This document shows positions 18,588 to 27,579 of a DNA stretch of 64,000 nucleotides, piece by piece. The DNA is from Acidovorax radicis N35 (GTDB lineage: Bacteria; Pseudomonadota; Gammaproteobacteria; Burkholderiales; Burkholderiaceae_C), in contig NZ_AFBG01000020.1 in the NCBI RefSeq assembly GCF_000204195.1, positions 434,001 through 498,000 of the forward strand, written 5' to 3'. The translations under genes and the position numbers were made by a program. Numbering within the stretch: position 1 is the stretch's first letter; each line of letters opens with the position of its first letter. Under the pieces are notes generated by a model. It was not told the origin of the DNA. It saw only the letters and a program-made list of their open reading frames with translations, and ran no database searches.

Positions 18588-20433
18588 CTGTCCGTTCGTC
18601 GTCTTCCTGGGGGGGGGCGCTTGCTGGCGCAGGCTGCGGCTGTGTGATGAGCTGCACCATGGCGTCGCGCAGTTGCCCGGTGGACACGGGCTTGTGCAGC
18701 AGCAGCGCAGAGGTGGATTGCGCATCGCGCAGGCGCTGGGGTGATGTGTCGCCCGTCATGATGATCGCTGGAACCGGCGTGCCCAGGTAGGCGCGCAGGG
18801 CCTGCAGCACCTGCTTGCCGGTCTCTTCGTGGCGCAGGCGGAAGTCCGTGATGATGAGGTCGGGTGTGATGTCTTCCAGGCATTCGAGCGCATCGGCGCT
18901 CGACTCTGCGGTGATGCACTGACAGCCCCAGCTGTGCAGCAGCGATTGCATGCCGATGCGGACGGCTTCGTCGTCATCGATGGCCAGCACCTTCAGGCCC
19001 ACGAGGTTGCCGGTGTCGGGCGCGGGTGCGGTGTCGTCTTCCAGGGCGCCCTGCCAGCGGTCAAGCCACAGCCGGAACACCGAACCCCGACCCGGCTGTG
19101 ACAGCACCTCCACCGAGGTGCCCATCTCCCGCGCCAGCCGCTGCACGATGGCCAGGCCCAGTCCCAGGCCCTTGCGGCGGTCGCGTTCGGGGTTTCCAAG
19201 CTGGTGGAACTCCTTGAAGATGTTCTCCCACTGGCTGCGCGGGATGCCTGGCCCCGTGTCCCAGACCTCCAGCGCCAGGCGCTTGCCGCGCGTGCGGCAG
19301 GCAATCAGCACGCCGCCCCGGGCGGTGTAGCGCAACGCGTTGGAGATGAAGTTGTGCATGACCAGCCCGACCAGCGAGCGGTCGGCAAAGGCGGCAGCCG
19401 ACGTCTCCCGCGTGCGGTACACGAGGCCCGCCGTGTCGGCCTGCACGCCGAACTCCTGCTCCAGCGCCGTCAGCAGTGGCTGCACGGCAAAGGCATCGGG
19501 CCGCACTTTCACCACACCGGCTTCCAGCCGCGAGTAGTCGAGCAGGGTGGTCAGCATCTCGGCCGCTGCGCCCGAAGCCGCGTGGGCGTGCCCCAGCACG
19601 GTGAGCTGATGGTCGTTGAGCGGGCTGCGCTGCAGCGATTCCAGGAACAGGCCCATGGCATGCAAGGGCTGGCGCAGGTCGTGGCTGGCGGCAGCCAGGA
19701 AACGGGATTTGTCGCGGTCGGCCTTCTCGGCGGCCTCCTGGGCCGCCAGTGCGCGTTGCGATTCGGCGCGCAGCTGGGTCACGAGCCGGTCGTTCTCCAG
19801 CTTGAGCGCAATGCTGCGCCGGGTGGCCCGGTCGGCGGTGCGCGCCTGCATGCCCGTAAGTGCGTAATAGACACCGGTGAGAAACAGCGCGGGCCACATC
19901 ACCGGCCCACCGGCCAGCGCCACCGCCATCATCACGCCGCCGATGGCGCAGGTGAGGTAGGTGACATAGGCGCGGTACAGCGGGGCGCCCAGCCCGAGCG
20001 CGCCGGACGACACCGTGCTGATGATGCCGATGGCGTAGATGACACTTTCCGCCGTGCCCCAGTAGAGCACCACATACCCCAGGCTGCCCCAGCTCAGTCC
20101 CATGGCCGCCATGCAGGCGATCAGCTTGCGCGCCGCCTGTGGTGCCGGATCGGTGAAAGGCGCAATGCTGTGCAGGGTGAGATACACCCCGGCCACCACC
20201 AGCGTGTGCGACACCAGCCACACCGTGATGGTCTGTGTGTCGGCCACACGCGCCATGACCCACAGCGTGCCGAGCGCGGTGGCCAGCGATGCGAGCAGCG
20301 TCATCGGGAAGTTGTGCCGCAGCAGTGCTACCTGCTCGCGCAGCACCTCATCGCGTTCCCAGACCGGCCATCCCCAGCGCGTGGGGGGCTGGATGGCGTC
20401 CGACGGCGCCGGCAGGGCCTCAGAGGGAGTCAT
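18559..20433 (-). CDS. membrane hybrid histidine kinase with C-terminal receiver (module 2)
   Basis: Sensor kinase of 624 residues, paralogous to the one at 9.7-11.5 kb. A short soluble N terminus is followed by about six hydrophobic segments (roughly 45-195) and a coiled region. Then come the H box AAASHDLRQPLHA (His near 251), N box NFISNALRY, WDTGPGIP, and GLGLGLAIVQRLA. The receiver has LAIDDDEAVR, Asp in LIITDFRL and Lys in LLHKPVS. An Ala/Pro-rich tail ends the protein. The start chosen overlaps the regulator stop by 14 bases. The 3' end overlaps the convergent aldehyde dehydrogenase gene by 29 bases. The ligand is unknown. Confidence 0.9.
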   Translation of the reverse strand: MTPSEALPAPSDAIQPPTRWGWPVWERDEVLREQVALLRHNFPMTLLASLATALGTLWVMARVADTQTITVWLVSHTLVVAGVYLTLHSIAPFTDPAPQAARKLIACMAAMGLSWGSLGYVVLYWGTAESVIYAIGIISTVSSGALGLGAPLYRAYVTYLTCAIGGVMMAVALAGGPVMWPALFLTGVYYALTGMQARTADRATRRSIALKLENDRLVTQLRAESQRALAAQEAAEKADRDKSRFLAAASHDLRQPLHAMGLFLESLQRSPLNDHQLTVLGHAHAASGAAAEMLTTLLDYSRLEAGVVKVRPDAFAVQPLLTALEQEFGVQADTAGLVYRTRETSAAAFADRSLVGLVMHNFISNALRYTARGGVLIACRTRGKRLALEVWDTGPGIPRSQWENIFKEFHQLGNPERDRRKGLGLGLAIVQRLAREMGTSVEVLSQPGRGSVFRLWLDRWQGALEDDTAPAPDTGNLVGLKVLAIDDDEAVRIGMQSLLHSWGCQCITAESSADALECLEDITPDLIITDFRLRHEETGKQVLQALRAYLGTPVPAIIMTGDTSPQRLRDAQSTSALLLHKPVSTGQLRDAMVQLITQPQPAPASAPPQEDDERTATASAAATP

Positions 20434-21055
20434 GCAGCTGGGGAGTGGACAGGCCCAGGCGCTGGGCCGCCAGCAAGGCAGCGCTGCGGCTGTTGACGCC
20501 CAACTGCGCAAAGATGGCCGCCACATGCACGCGGACGGTGTTTTCGCTCAGGCCCAGGTCGCGTGCGATGACCTTGTTGGGCTTGCCGGTGCACAGCAGC
20601 GACAACACGTCGAGCTGGCGCGCGGTCAGCGACGGCGTGTCGGGGCCGCGCGTGGTGGCGCTGTTGCCGCTGTTGATCGGAAAACACGGCTGCCCCGACA
20701 GGGCGCAGGAGATGGCCTCCAAGATGTCTTCGGCGCTGGCGGATTTGGGCAGAAAACCATCGGCGCCACGGGCTCGCGCTTCATGGATCGCATCGGGCGC
20801 CACGCTGGCCGAGACCAGCACGATGCGCGCCTTGGGGCAGGCCTGGCGCAGCAGGCGCAGGCCGTCCAGGCCGCTCATGCCGGGCAATTGGATGTCCAGC
20901 AGCACCAGATCGGCATCCGCCAGCTGCAGCGCGCAGGCTTCGGCAATGGAGCCTGCCTCGGCAATCGTGCCCACGCGGGGGTGGTCCTGCACGATCAGGC
21001 GCAGCCCGGTGCGAAACAGGTTGTGGTCATCCACAAGCAAAAGGCGGGCAGTCAT
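20420..21055 (-). CDS. LuxR/NarL-type response regulator (module 2)
   Basis: DNA-binding response regulator of 211 residues. The receiver has RLLLVDDHNLFR, phospho-acceptor Asp in LVLLDIQLPG, Ser in IVLVSAS and Lys in FLPKSAS. The helix-turn-helix is LTARQLDVLSLLCTGKPNKV then LSENTVRVHVAAIF. The start at MTARLLLVDDH is favoured because the domain begins there; the 42-residue upstream extension is not receiver-like. No Shine-Dalgarno is visible, and AATACT lies six bases before the ATG, so the message may be leaderless. It is divergent from the adhesin-repeat-like gene, and the dyad TAGTCCATTTGTGC lies in the gap. Confidence 0.92.
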   Translation of the reverse strand: MTARLLLVDDHNLFRTGLRLIVQDHPRVGTIAEAGSIAEACALQLADADLVLLDIQLPGMSGLDGLRLLRQACPKARIVLVSASVAPDAIHEARARGADGFLPKSASAEDILEAISCALSGQPCFPINSGNSATTRGPDTPSLTARQLDVLSLLCTGKPNKVIARDLGLSENTVRVHVAAIFAQLGVNSRSAALLAAQRLGLSTPQLHDSL

Positions 21056-21090
21056 ACAGCAAGTATTGCGCACAACGCGCTGTTGCGGAC

Positions 21091-21112
21091 TAGTCCATTT
21101 GTGCGATGGACG
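21091..21112. promoter_or_regulatory. dyad between regulator 2 and the divergent gene
   Basis: GTCCAT-ttgtgcg-ATGGAC is a six-base inverted repeat inside TAGTCCATTTGTGC and GATGGACG. If regulator 2 is transcribed from the AATACT element, the dyad is centred about 46 bases before the start, the usual place for a LuxR/NarL-type activator. It resembles the dyad upstream of regulator 1. Confidence 0.5.
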
Positions 21113-21219
21113 CTCCGTTGTGCACTTTCTAGACTTTCCGTCAAGCATTGAAAAGCACCTGAGGGGGTGCACACCCACCATCCATCAATGCGCAACCTTC
21201 GTTTTTCAAAGGGTTTCTC

Positions 21220-21822
21220 ATGACTGCCAATGCACTTCACCCAGGTTCCGCCGCTTCCGATGTGTCCCGCCACCACAGCGAACGGCGACCGGGGGGCATC
21301 GCTTCGCCGCAGGGCAGCGCGGGGCTGGGGGGCAACACGCTGGCCCAGATCGTGGAAGAAAACTGCCCAGGCATGCTGGCATCGGCCGGGGTGGTGATCG
21401 AGCACTTGGACGCGCAGGCGGGCACCTGGCAGTTCTCTGCGGACGAGGGGAAAACCTGGCGTGCCATTCGCACCGACCTCATCAACCGCGCTGGCAATCT
21501 GGGGCTGGCGCTGGACTGTGATGCGCGGCTGCGGGTTCTGCCTTTTGGGGGCCACCGCGTGAACGGCGCGCGGGTGGCCTTCCATACCGTGGAGCGCCGC
21601 CATGGGCAGGGCAATGGTAGTTACCGTGCCTATGCCAGCGACGAGCGCGAGGAGGGGTGTTCGCGCACCGTCACGCTGGTGCTGGGGCTCTCGGCCATCA
21701 ACGGTGCGCCGCCGATCGTGCATGTACCGCGCCCCCGCAACAAACGCGCGCTGGTGCAGCGTGCGGCGGCGGCAGCCGGTGCGGCGGGGGCTTCGCTCTC
21801 GGGCTCCATGGCGCTGGCCTGA
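21220..21822 (+). CDS. protein with a single domain resembling a repeat of giant bacterial surface proteins
   Basis: Protein of 200 residues. The middle (about 50-165) looks like one copy of the repeat in very large cadherin-like or VCBS adhesins: GTWQFSADEGKTWRAI parallels the common GTWQYSTDGGTTW stretch, DARLRVLPFGG parallels LRFVP, and LSAINGAPP parallels the closing TAVNDAP. The flanks are unusual: a Ser/His/Gly-rich N terminus without a signal peptide, and an Ala/Arg-rich tail (RPRNKRALVQRAAAAAGAA). It is divergent from response regulator 2 across 164 bases and has an AAAGGG ribosome binding site. Location and role are unknown. It could also be a decayed fragment of a larger adhesin, though the frame is intact. 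Confidence 0.6.
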   Translation: MTANALHPGSAASDVSRHHSERRPGGIASPQGSAGLGGNTLAQIVEENCPGMLASAGVVIEHLDAQAGTWQFSADEGKTWRAIRTDLINRAGNLGLALDCDARLRVLPFGGHRVNGARVAFHTVERRHGQGNGSYRAYASDEREEGCSRTVTLVLGLSAINGAPPIVHVPRPRNKRALVQRAAAAAGAAGASLSGSMALA

Positions 21823-22032
21823 GGCTCTGCGCGGCGCCCGCAGCCAGGTTTTGCAGTGCGGCGCGACCCGCAGCGCCAGCCGCTGATACCCGGCGCTGAA
21901 ATGCTATGTACACAGGCATTTGAGGGGGCTCCACCGGGGGCTTGAGAGGGGGCCGGACAGGGGGAAAAACCGTTTGCGGCGACAATGCCGGTCCTTTCGT
22001 TTTTTCATTCCCCGTTTTCGTTCGGTTTTTTC

Positions 22033-22554
22033 ATGTCCAGTATCCAGGTTCGTCCCGCCACGCTTCGCGATGCCAAAGCCATTGCCCAGATCCATACCGT
22101 CTCAGCCCAAGAGGTCTACAAAGGGCTGGTGCCAGACGAGCAGTTGAAATCCATGTCGGTCGAAAAGCGCCAGGCCTACTGGCGCGAGGCCATTGAATAT
22201 TGCGAGCCGCAGGTCCAGGTGGCCGTGGACGGCGAGAAGATCGTCGGTTTTGTCGGCTACGACCGCTCGCGCGATGAAAAATCCCGCCCCACCACCGGTG
22301 AAATCTGGGCCATCTACGCCGCGCCCACCCACTGGAACCAGGGCGTAGGCCTGGCCCTGTGGGATGCCGCCCGCGATGGGCTGCAAGAAGAAGGTTGCAC
22401 CAACGTTACGGCGTGGGTGCCCCTGCGCAACGAGCGCGCCATCCGGTTCCACGAACTGGCGGGCTTCAAGCAGGAGCTCTCCACAGCCAAGACGGCTGTG
22501 GTGGGGGGCGTCAAGATTGAAGAAGTGCGCCTGAAGCGCCCGATTAATGCATAA
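22033..22554 (+). CDS. GNAT family N-acetyltransferase
   Basis: Acetyl-CoA-dependent acetyltransferase fold of 173 residues. It begins MSSIQVRPATLRDAKAIAQI, then VAVDGEKIVGFVGYD, the acetyl-CoA-binding region EIWAIYAAPTHWNQGVGLAL, and the final VPLRNERAIRFHELAGFKQ. The start is the ATG before SSIQVRPAT, as the longer frame only adds Phe-rich sequence. The substrate cannot be told. It lies 18 bases before the methyltransferase gene on the same strand and may share its transcript. The 210 bases upstream show no obvious regulatory element. Confidence 0.88.
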   Translation: MSSIQVRPATLRDAKAIAQIHTVSAQEVYKGLVPDEQLKSMSVEKRQAYWREAIEYCEPQVQVAVDGEKIVGFVGYDRSRDEKSRPTTGEIWAIYAAPTHWNQGVGLALWDAARDGLQEEGCTNVTAWVPLRNERAIRFHELAGFKQELSTAKTAVVGGVKIEEVRLKRPINA

Positions 22555-22572
22555 GAACGCACAAGGCACTCA

Positions 22573-23748
22573 ATGATCGAATGGAGCCGCCAGGGCCAGA
22601 TTCAACAAGCCCAGTGGCGCTCCGAGAGCGGAGCCCCGGCCCCGCGCCGGGTCGTCACCGCCGACGATACCTTGGCCGCCGACACGGCCTACCGCATGGC
22701 CTGTGAAGGCACCGGCCTGCTGTGGCAGGGCGACTTTCAGAACGCCCGCATGTTGCTGCAGGCGCTGATGCGCCGGGCCGATGCCAAGTCCGGCAAGGGG
22801 GGCAAGTCGGCCAGGCCGCGCAAGTCTGCCGCCAAGGCAGCCGAGAAAGCTGCTGCCGCCACACCTGCTGAAGCCTTTCACTTGCACCGCCAGGCGCAGG
22901 CGCAGCGCGCGCGGGTGCTGGCGTCGGTGCTCATCCCGCTCGAAGGGGACTACACCATTGACCTGCGCCGTGCACCCGATTGGCGCCAGGCGTGTACCGA
23001 GGCCTGGGGACCGGCCACGGGTGAGCGTTCGGTGGCCACGCTGCGCGAGTTGCTGGGCCTGGTGGGTGCGCACGAGTGGCGCAAAAAGGGTGTGGAAGTG
23101 CCCGCCTTGGGCGCGCCCCCGCTCAACCGCATCCACCCGCACTACGGCGTGTTCTCGCCCGTGCGCGGCGAATATGTGGGCCTGGTGGCCGACACTGCGT
23201 TGCCCACCAAGGCATTGGCCTTTGACATTGGCGTGGGCACCGGGGTGCTGTCTGCCGTGCTGGCACGCCGTGGCGTGCAGCGCGTGGTGGCCACCGACCA
23301 GGACCCGCGCGCCCTGGCCTGCGCCCGCGAGAACCTGCAACAACTGGGGGTCATGCCCCGGGTCGAGCTGTTGCAGGCCGACTTGTTTCCGCCGGGCCGC
23401 GCGCCCCTGGTGGTGTGCAACCCGCCCTGGCTGCCTGCACGCGCCAGCTCGCCCATCGAACACGCGGTGTACGACGAAGGCAGCCGCATGCTCAAGGGCT
23501 TTCTGGCGGGTTTGGCGGACCATCTGGAGCCTGGAGGCGAGGGCTGGCTGATCCTGTCGGACCTGGCCGAACACCTGGGCTTGCGCCCACGCGCGCAGTT
23601 GCTCGAGTGGATCGCCGGTGCGGGGCTGGTGGTGCGTGGCCGGCACGATGTGAAACCGCACCACGGCAAGGCGGCCGATGCGGGTGATGCCTTGCACGCC
23701 GCCCGCGCGGCAGAGGTCACGTCGCTGTGGCGGCTGGCTGCGGCCTGA
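22573..23748 (+). CDS. SAM-dependent methyltransferase of the MTS / PrmC-RlmG-like group
   Basis: Protein of 391 residues. The C-terminal half is a Rossmann methyltransferase: SAM motif I LAFDIGVGTGVLSAVLA, acidic residue in VVATDQDPRAL, and motif IV VVCNPPWLP, the NPPW form seen in enzymes that methylate amino groups (glutamine in release factors, guanine in rRNA). The N-terminal half has no recognised family and contains a Lys/Ala-rich stretch (about 72-100, GKGGKSARPRKSAAKAAEKA) that looks like a flexible basic linker or nucleic-acid contact. The target is unknown. It follows the acetyltransferase gene closely. Confidence 0.85.
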   Translation: MIEWSRQGQIQQAQWRSESGAPAPRRVVTADDTLAADTAYRMACEGTGLLWQGDFQNARMLLQALMRRADAKSGKGGKSARPRKSAAKAAEKAAAATPAEAFHLHRQAQAQRARVLASVLIPLEGDYTIDLRRAPDWRQACTEAWGPATGERSVATLRELLGLVGAHEWRKKGVEVPALGAPPLNRIHPHYGVFSPVRGEYVGLVADTALPTKALAFDIGVGTGVLSAVLARRGVQRVVATDQDPRALACARENLQQLGVMPRVELLQADLFPPGRAPLVVCNPPWLPARASSPIEHAVYDEGSRMLKGFLAGLADHLEPGGEGWLILSDLAEHLGLRPRAQLLEWIAGAGLVVRGRHDVKPHHGKAADAGDALHAARAAEVTSLWRLAAA

Positions 23749-23786
23749 TGGCTGGCTTGGCGGCGTAGCTGCCTAACCCCTGCCCC

Positions 23787-24323
23787 TCAAGCCAGGGCTG
23801 AAGGCTGCGTGGATTCGTACCGTTCTGGGGGCAGGAGCTGCTCGAACCTTTCGCGCAGGCTGGCAGCGCGTTCGGCCCCTGCGGCCAGCGCCACTTCGTC
23901 AAACATGGCTTCGCCCACGTCCAGCATGCTCGTGCGGTCCTTGGCGGCGCGCAGCGCCTCGCGAAACTGCTGCGCCAGCACGGGATCGCGGCGCACAAAC
24001 AGCCGTTCGCAGGTGTCGAACAGGTACATGCGGGCGCCGGCCAGCGAGCGCAGGGCGTCGCCAGGCTCGGGGCGCTGGATCGACGGCACGTCTTGGGGCA
24101 TGCGGGGCGCAGCGGAGGGCGGCGGCAGTTCGGCCGGGCCGGCCAAGTAGCCCTGGCGCATGAGGTTGTCGACAATCTGTGCGCCGATGCCGTTGTACAT
24201 CGCCTGCAGGTCGGACAGCGATTTGCCATCCACCAGGAGCAACAGCGAACGCTCGCGCAGGCTCAGGGTGCGGACGCCGGGCAAGAGTTCCAGGCGGGCT
24301 TTTTCGGTTTTTTGTAGCAGCAT
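23787..24323 (-). CDS. conserved hypothetical protein, about 178 residues
   Basis: Soluble protein beginning MLLQKTEKARLELLPGVRTL, with SLRERSLLLLVDGKSLSDLQ and VDNLMRQGYLAG, which read like a small winged-helix-type domain. A proline-rich linker (ELPPPSAAPRMPQDVP) then joins a helical C-terminal part with MYLFDTCERLFVRRDP. I recall similar proteins in Burkholderiales but no function. The start at the second ATG is preferred because GGAG lies six bases before it; an ATG four codons upstream lacks such a site. It is convergent with the methyltransferase gene, 38 bases apart. Confidence 0.65.
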   Translation of the reverse strand: MLLQKTEKARLELLPGVRTLSLRERSLLLLVDGKSLSDLQAMYNGIGAQIVDNLMRQGYLAGPAELPPPSAAPRMPQDVPSIQRPEPGDALRSLAGARMYLFDTCERLFVRRDPVLAQQFREALRAAKDRTSMLDVGEAMFDEVALAAGAERAASLRERFEQLLPPERYESTQPSALA

Positions 24324-24448
24324 GGGGGTCTCCATTCACGGGTGAATGGCGGCGATTGCAGCAAGCCGCCATGACGCTGTGATGACCCCGCTGCCGCACA
24401 ATGGCGGGCTGCCCCCGCTCGCACCTTGCTGCGGAAAGTGTGCTTGCT

Positions 24449-24497
24449 ACTTATTTGATAGCTATTGGCGCTTGCTTATCAAGCGCTAGAGCCCTGT
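24449..24497. repeat. dispersed intergenic repeat, copy C
   Basis: TTATTTGATAGCTATTGGCG, then CTTGCTTATCAAGCGCTAGAG. The core GCGCTTG-cttat-CAAGCGC is an inverted repeat with the AGCTAT arm on its left this time. It fills the gap between the divergent hypothetical gene and dusC, where no promoter stands out. Confidence 0.7.
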
Positions 24498-24567
24498 TTG
24501 ATTCATATTTTGGCTGTGTGCTGGCCGTGCCCCGTGCTGGGGTGCAGGTGCGGCGGCCTATCTCGCG

Positions 24568-25539
24568 ATGACCTTGCTGCTTGCCCCGATGGAGGGGCTC
24601 CTGGATTTTGTGCTGCGTGATGTGCTGACCCGCGTGGGCGGGGTGGACCGTTGCGTCTCGGAGTTCATCCGCATCACCGGCACGCTGTTGCCCGACAAGG
24701 TGTTTCTGCGCTATGTGCCTGAGTTGCACAACGGCAGCCGCACGCTGGCCGGCGTGCCGGTGCGTGCGCAGCTGCTGGGCTCCGATCCCGTCTGCATGGC
24801 TGAGAACGCGGCGTGCCTGGCAGCCCTGGGGCCCGAGGGGATCGACCTGAACTTTGGCTGCCCGGCCAAGGTGGTCAACCGCCACGGTGGTGGCGCGGCG
24901 CTGCTGCAGGAGCCCGAACGCATCGCCTCCGTGGTGGCCGCCGTGCGCCGCGCGGTGCCCCTGCACCTGCCCGTGTCCGCCAAGATGCGCCTGGGCTTCA
25001 ACGACACCGGGCTGATGCGCGAATGCGCGCAGGCGATGCAGGCGGGCGGCGCCGCCGAGCTGGTGGTGCATGCCCGCACCAAGGCCGACGGCTACCGGCC
25101 CCCCGCGTATTGGGAGCACATCCCCGCCATCCGCGCGGCGGTCCGCATCCCTGTGGTGGCCAATGGCGAGATCTGGACCGTGGCCGACGCGCAGCGTTGC
25201 CGCGACGTCTCTGGCTGCGATGCGCTGATGCTCGGGCGCGGCATGGTGGCCGACCCCGGCCTGGCCCGTGCCATCCGCGCGTCGGATGCGGGGCAGCCGG
25301 GCGCGGACACGGTGGCCTGGGCCGACCTGCTGCCGCACCTGGCGGCCTTCTGGCAACTGGTGTGTGACGACCTGGAGCCGCGCCAGCGCGCGGGGCGGCT
25401 CAAACAATGGCTCAACCTGCTGCGCAGGCGCTTCCCGGAGGCCGAGGTGGCCTATCAGCATGTGCGCACCATGACGGACCAGCGGGCGATCACCGCATGG
25501 GTGGCGGCGCTGCGCTGCGCTGCTGTCAACGCAGACTAG
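24568..25539 (+). CDS. dusC: tRNA-dihydrouridine(16) synthase DusC
   Basis: FMN-dependent reductase that converts uridine to dihydrouridine in the D loop of tRNAs; the DusC branch acts on U16. The 323-residue protein opens LLLAPMEGLLDFVLRDVLT, has the catalytic Cys in DLNFGCPAKVVN (about residue 98), VSAKMRLGF, the LVVHARTKADGY segment contacting substrate and FMN, IPVVANGEIW and CDALMLGRG. The PMEGLLD opening and the GYRPPAYWEHIPAI region are the DusC form rather than DusA or DusB. The last four bases overlap the stop of the convergent lipoprotein gene. Confidence 0.93.
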   Translation: MTLLLAPMEGLLDFVLRDVLTRVGGVDRCVSEFIRITGTLLPDKVFLRYVPELHNGSRTLAGVPVRAQLLGSDPVCMAENAACLAALGPEGIDLNFGCPAKVVNRHGGGAALLQEPERIASVVAAVRRAVPLHLPVSAKMRLGFNDTGLMRECAQAMQAGGAAELVVHARTKADGYRPPAYWEHIPAIRAAVRIPVVANGEIWTVADAQRCRDVSGCDALMLGRGMVADPGLARAIRASDAGQPGADTVAWADLLPHLAAFWQLVCDDLEPRQRAGRLKQWLNLLRRRFPEAEVAYQHVRTMTDQRAITAWVAALRCAAVNAD

Positions 25540-27458
25540 AGCAGGTGGTCGGGCGCCAGCGGGCCCAGCAGTTGCAGCATCAGCCGCAGCGGGGCGCTGG
25601 CATCGGGTTCGGTGGTGGCATCCGGCAGGCCACTGCCCTCGGGGGCGTGCCATACCAGCTGGCCACCGTCGCGCAACTGCACCTGCCAGGCGGCTTCGCG
25701 CAGCGCGGTTTCGATCTGCGTGGTGGCGCGGCGTGACAGGTTGCTGCTGCGGATCAGCAGCGCGATCTCTGTGTTCTGGCGCTGCGAGCGGATGTCCAGG
25801 TTCATCGAGCCCACCACCAACAGGCGGCCATCCATGATCAGGAGCTTGGAGTGCAGCATGGCGCGCGAGCTGCCCACGGAGCCAGCAGCACCGTTGCTGT
25901 CACGCCCCCCCGTGCTGCCCGTGGAGCCGAGTGCCCCGCGCAGAACACCCGTGAGCTCGCTGCGCATCTCGTACAGCTCGACGCCCATGGCCAGCAGATC
26001 GGGTCGGTGGCGCGCATAGCCTGCGTGGGCAATGGGCGCATCGTTGGAGGCCAGTGAGTTGGTGAGCACCCGCACCCGGACGCCCCGCGCGCGCGCGGCC
26101 GCAAAGGCTTGCTTCATGTCGGGACCCGGCACGAAGTAGGGCGAAATGATGAGCAGATCGCGCCGCGCCTGGCCCATGAGGTGCAGCAGGCCATCCACCA
26201 CGGTATCGGTCTGGGCGTCGAGGGTGTTGCTGTCGGGTGGCAGCGCGGCCGTGGCACCAGGTGCGGCGCCGTTTGCCGAGGCGGGCGCCGGGGGCTGGGG
26301 AGACACGGGCCCCACGGAAGCGGGCGGAGCTGGGTTTGTTGGCGCCGTCGCAGGCGCGTGTGCCGCGCCGCGCGACACGACGGCCAAGGGGGTGGCCCGG
26401 GACGGGGACTTTTCAGGCAGCGTGGCCGAGGAGGTGCCATCGGGCGGGATCTTGGCAGGCTTGTCCACCAGCACCGCCGCTGGTGCCCAGGTGAACTGCG
26501 CTTGCGCCAGGTCCATGGGCTGGTAGTCCCAGATGCGCGCGCGCTGTGCGGCGGTGGTGCGCCGGCCGTCTTCCACGGGCTGGCTGTCGGGGGCCAGGGC
26601 GCCACCCTGGCCTGCGATGCGGTCCCGCTGTGTGGCGTCGGCGCTGCGCATGCGCTCGCGCAGGATGTCCAGCTCCTCCCGCGTCACCAGCGATTGCACA
26701 GGGTAGGCGCGCTCGTTGTTCCAGTAGCTGTCGAAACTGCGGGAAAGATCCTGCACCACAGGTCCTGCGGCCAGCACGTCCAGATCCACAAAGTTGCCAG
26801 AATCGGCATTGCCGAAGTAGGCATCCCCCAGGTTGCGTCCCCCGGTGACGCCCATGGCGTTGTCGGCGACGAAGAGTTTGTTGTGCATGCGCTGCTGCAC
26901 GCGCGAAAAGTCGCCCAGCGCGCTGAACATGCGCCCCAGCGGCGAGCCACGCGCCCCTGTGAGCGGGTTGAACATGCGCATCTCGATGTTGGGCACAAAG
27001 GCCAGGCGCATTACCTGTGCATCACGGCCCACGCTGTGAAAATCGTCCAGCAACACCCGCACCCGCACGCCGCGCCGGGCCGCAGCCACCACGCTCAGCA
27101 AAAGCCGCTCGCTGCTTGCATCGGCGTGGATGGCGTAGTACTGCAGGTCCAGCGTTTTCTGCGCGGCATCCACCAGCGCCAGGCGGCTGCTGTAGGCCGC
27201 CTGCGGTCCGCTGAGCAGCAGGAACCCCGAGGGGTGGCGCCCGCCCACCGATGCCCGGCGCTCTTCTACCAGTTGGCCCAAGGCCGTGCCTGCGGGGGAT
27301 TCCAATGCATTCGACACCGGCCTGTCCACGTTCTTGGGCAGGCCTGCGCAGCCGCTGATGGTCACCCCAAGGCAGAGGGCCAGGATTGCCAGCCAGCCGC
27401 GGCGCGCGGCGGTGCCCGGAAATGCAGGAGCGGCGAGGGCAGGGGGCAATGCAAGCAT
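25536..27458 (-). CDS. phospholipase D family lipoprotein, cardiolipin synthase ClsC-like
   Basis: Protein of 640 residues with two HKD motifs: HNKLFVADNAMGVTGGRN and HSKLLIMDGRLLVVGSMN. These form one phosphatidyltransferase active site. A long signal peptide ends in lipobox ISGC, so the protein is probably membrane-anchored. DLQYYAIHAD, RGVRVRVLLDDFHSVGRD, NPLTGARG and ISPYFVPGPD are as in ClsC-type enzymes, which make cardiolipin from phospholipids. Between the two halves (about residues 340-420) lies an Ala/Pro/Ser-rich low-complexity segment of about 80 residues, longer than I expect for the family. It ends four bases into the convergent dusC. Confidence 0.88.
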   Translation of the reverse strand: MLALPPALAAPAFPGTAARRGWLAILALCLGVTISGCAGLPKNVDRPVSNALESPAGTALGQLVEERRASVGGRHPSGFLLLSGPQAAYSSRLALVDAAQKTLDLQYYAIHADASSERLLLSVVAAARRGVRVRVLLDDFHSVGRDAQVMRLAFVPNIEMRMFNPLTGARGSPLGRMFSALGDFSRVQQRMHNKLFVADNAMGVTGGRNLGDAYFGNADSGNFVDLDVLAAGPVVQDLSRSFDSYWNNERAYPVQSLVTREELDILRERMRSADATQRDRIAGQGGALAPDSQPVEDGRRTTAAQRARIWDYQPMDLAQAQFTWAPAAVLVDKPAKIPPDGTSSATLPEKSPSRATPLAVVSRGAAHAPATAPTNPAPPASVGPVSPQPPAPASANGAAPGATAALPPDSNTLDAQTDTVVDGLLHLMGQARRDLLIISPYFVPGPDMKQAFAAARARGVRVRVLTNSLASNDAPIAHAGYARHRPDLLAMGVELYEMRSELTGVLRGALGSTGSTGGRDSNGAAGSVGSSRAMLHSKLLIMDGRLLVVGSMNLDIRSQRQNTEIALLIRSSNLSRRATTQIETALREAAWQVQLRDGGQLVWHAPEGSGLPDATTEPDASAPLRLMLQLLGPLAPDHLL

Positions 27459-27579
27459 GGCGCGATTGTGACCGTGCGGCGGTGGCGGCGCTTGTCAGAC
27501 GCGGCGCCAACACCATCGCCATCGTGGCCGGGCCAGGCCGGGTGTGCGCTTTCGGCGCTCCGGCTTCCCGGCGCTGCGT

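Noticed and set aside
16614..18725. 703-residue minus-strand frame across the aldehyde dehydrogenase
   Set aside because: It shadows the dehydrogenase in another frame, with His/Arg/Gln-rich composition and no motifs.
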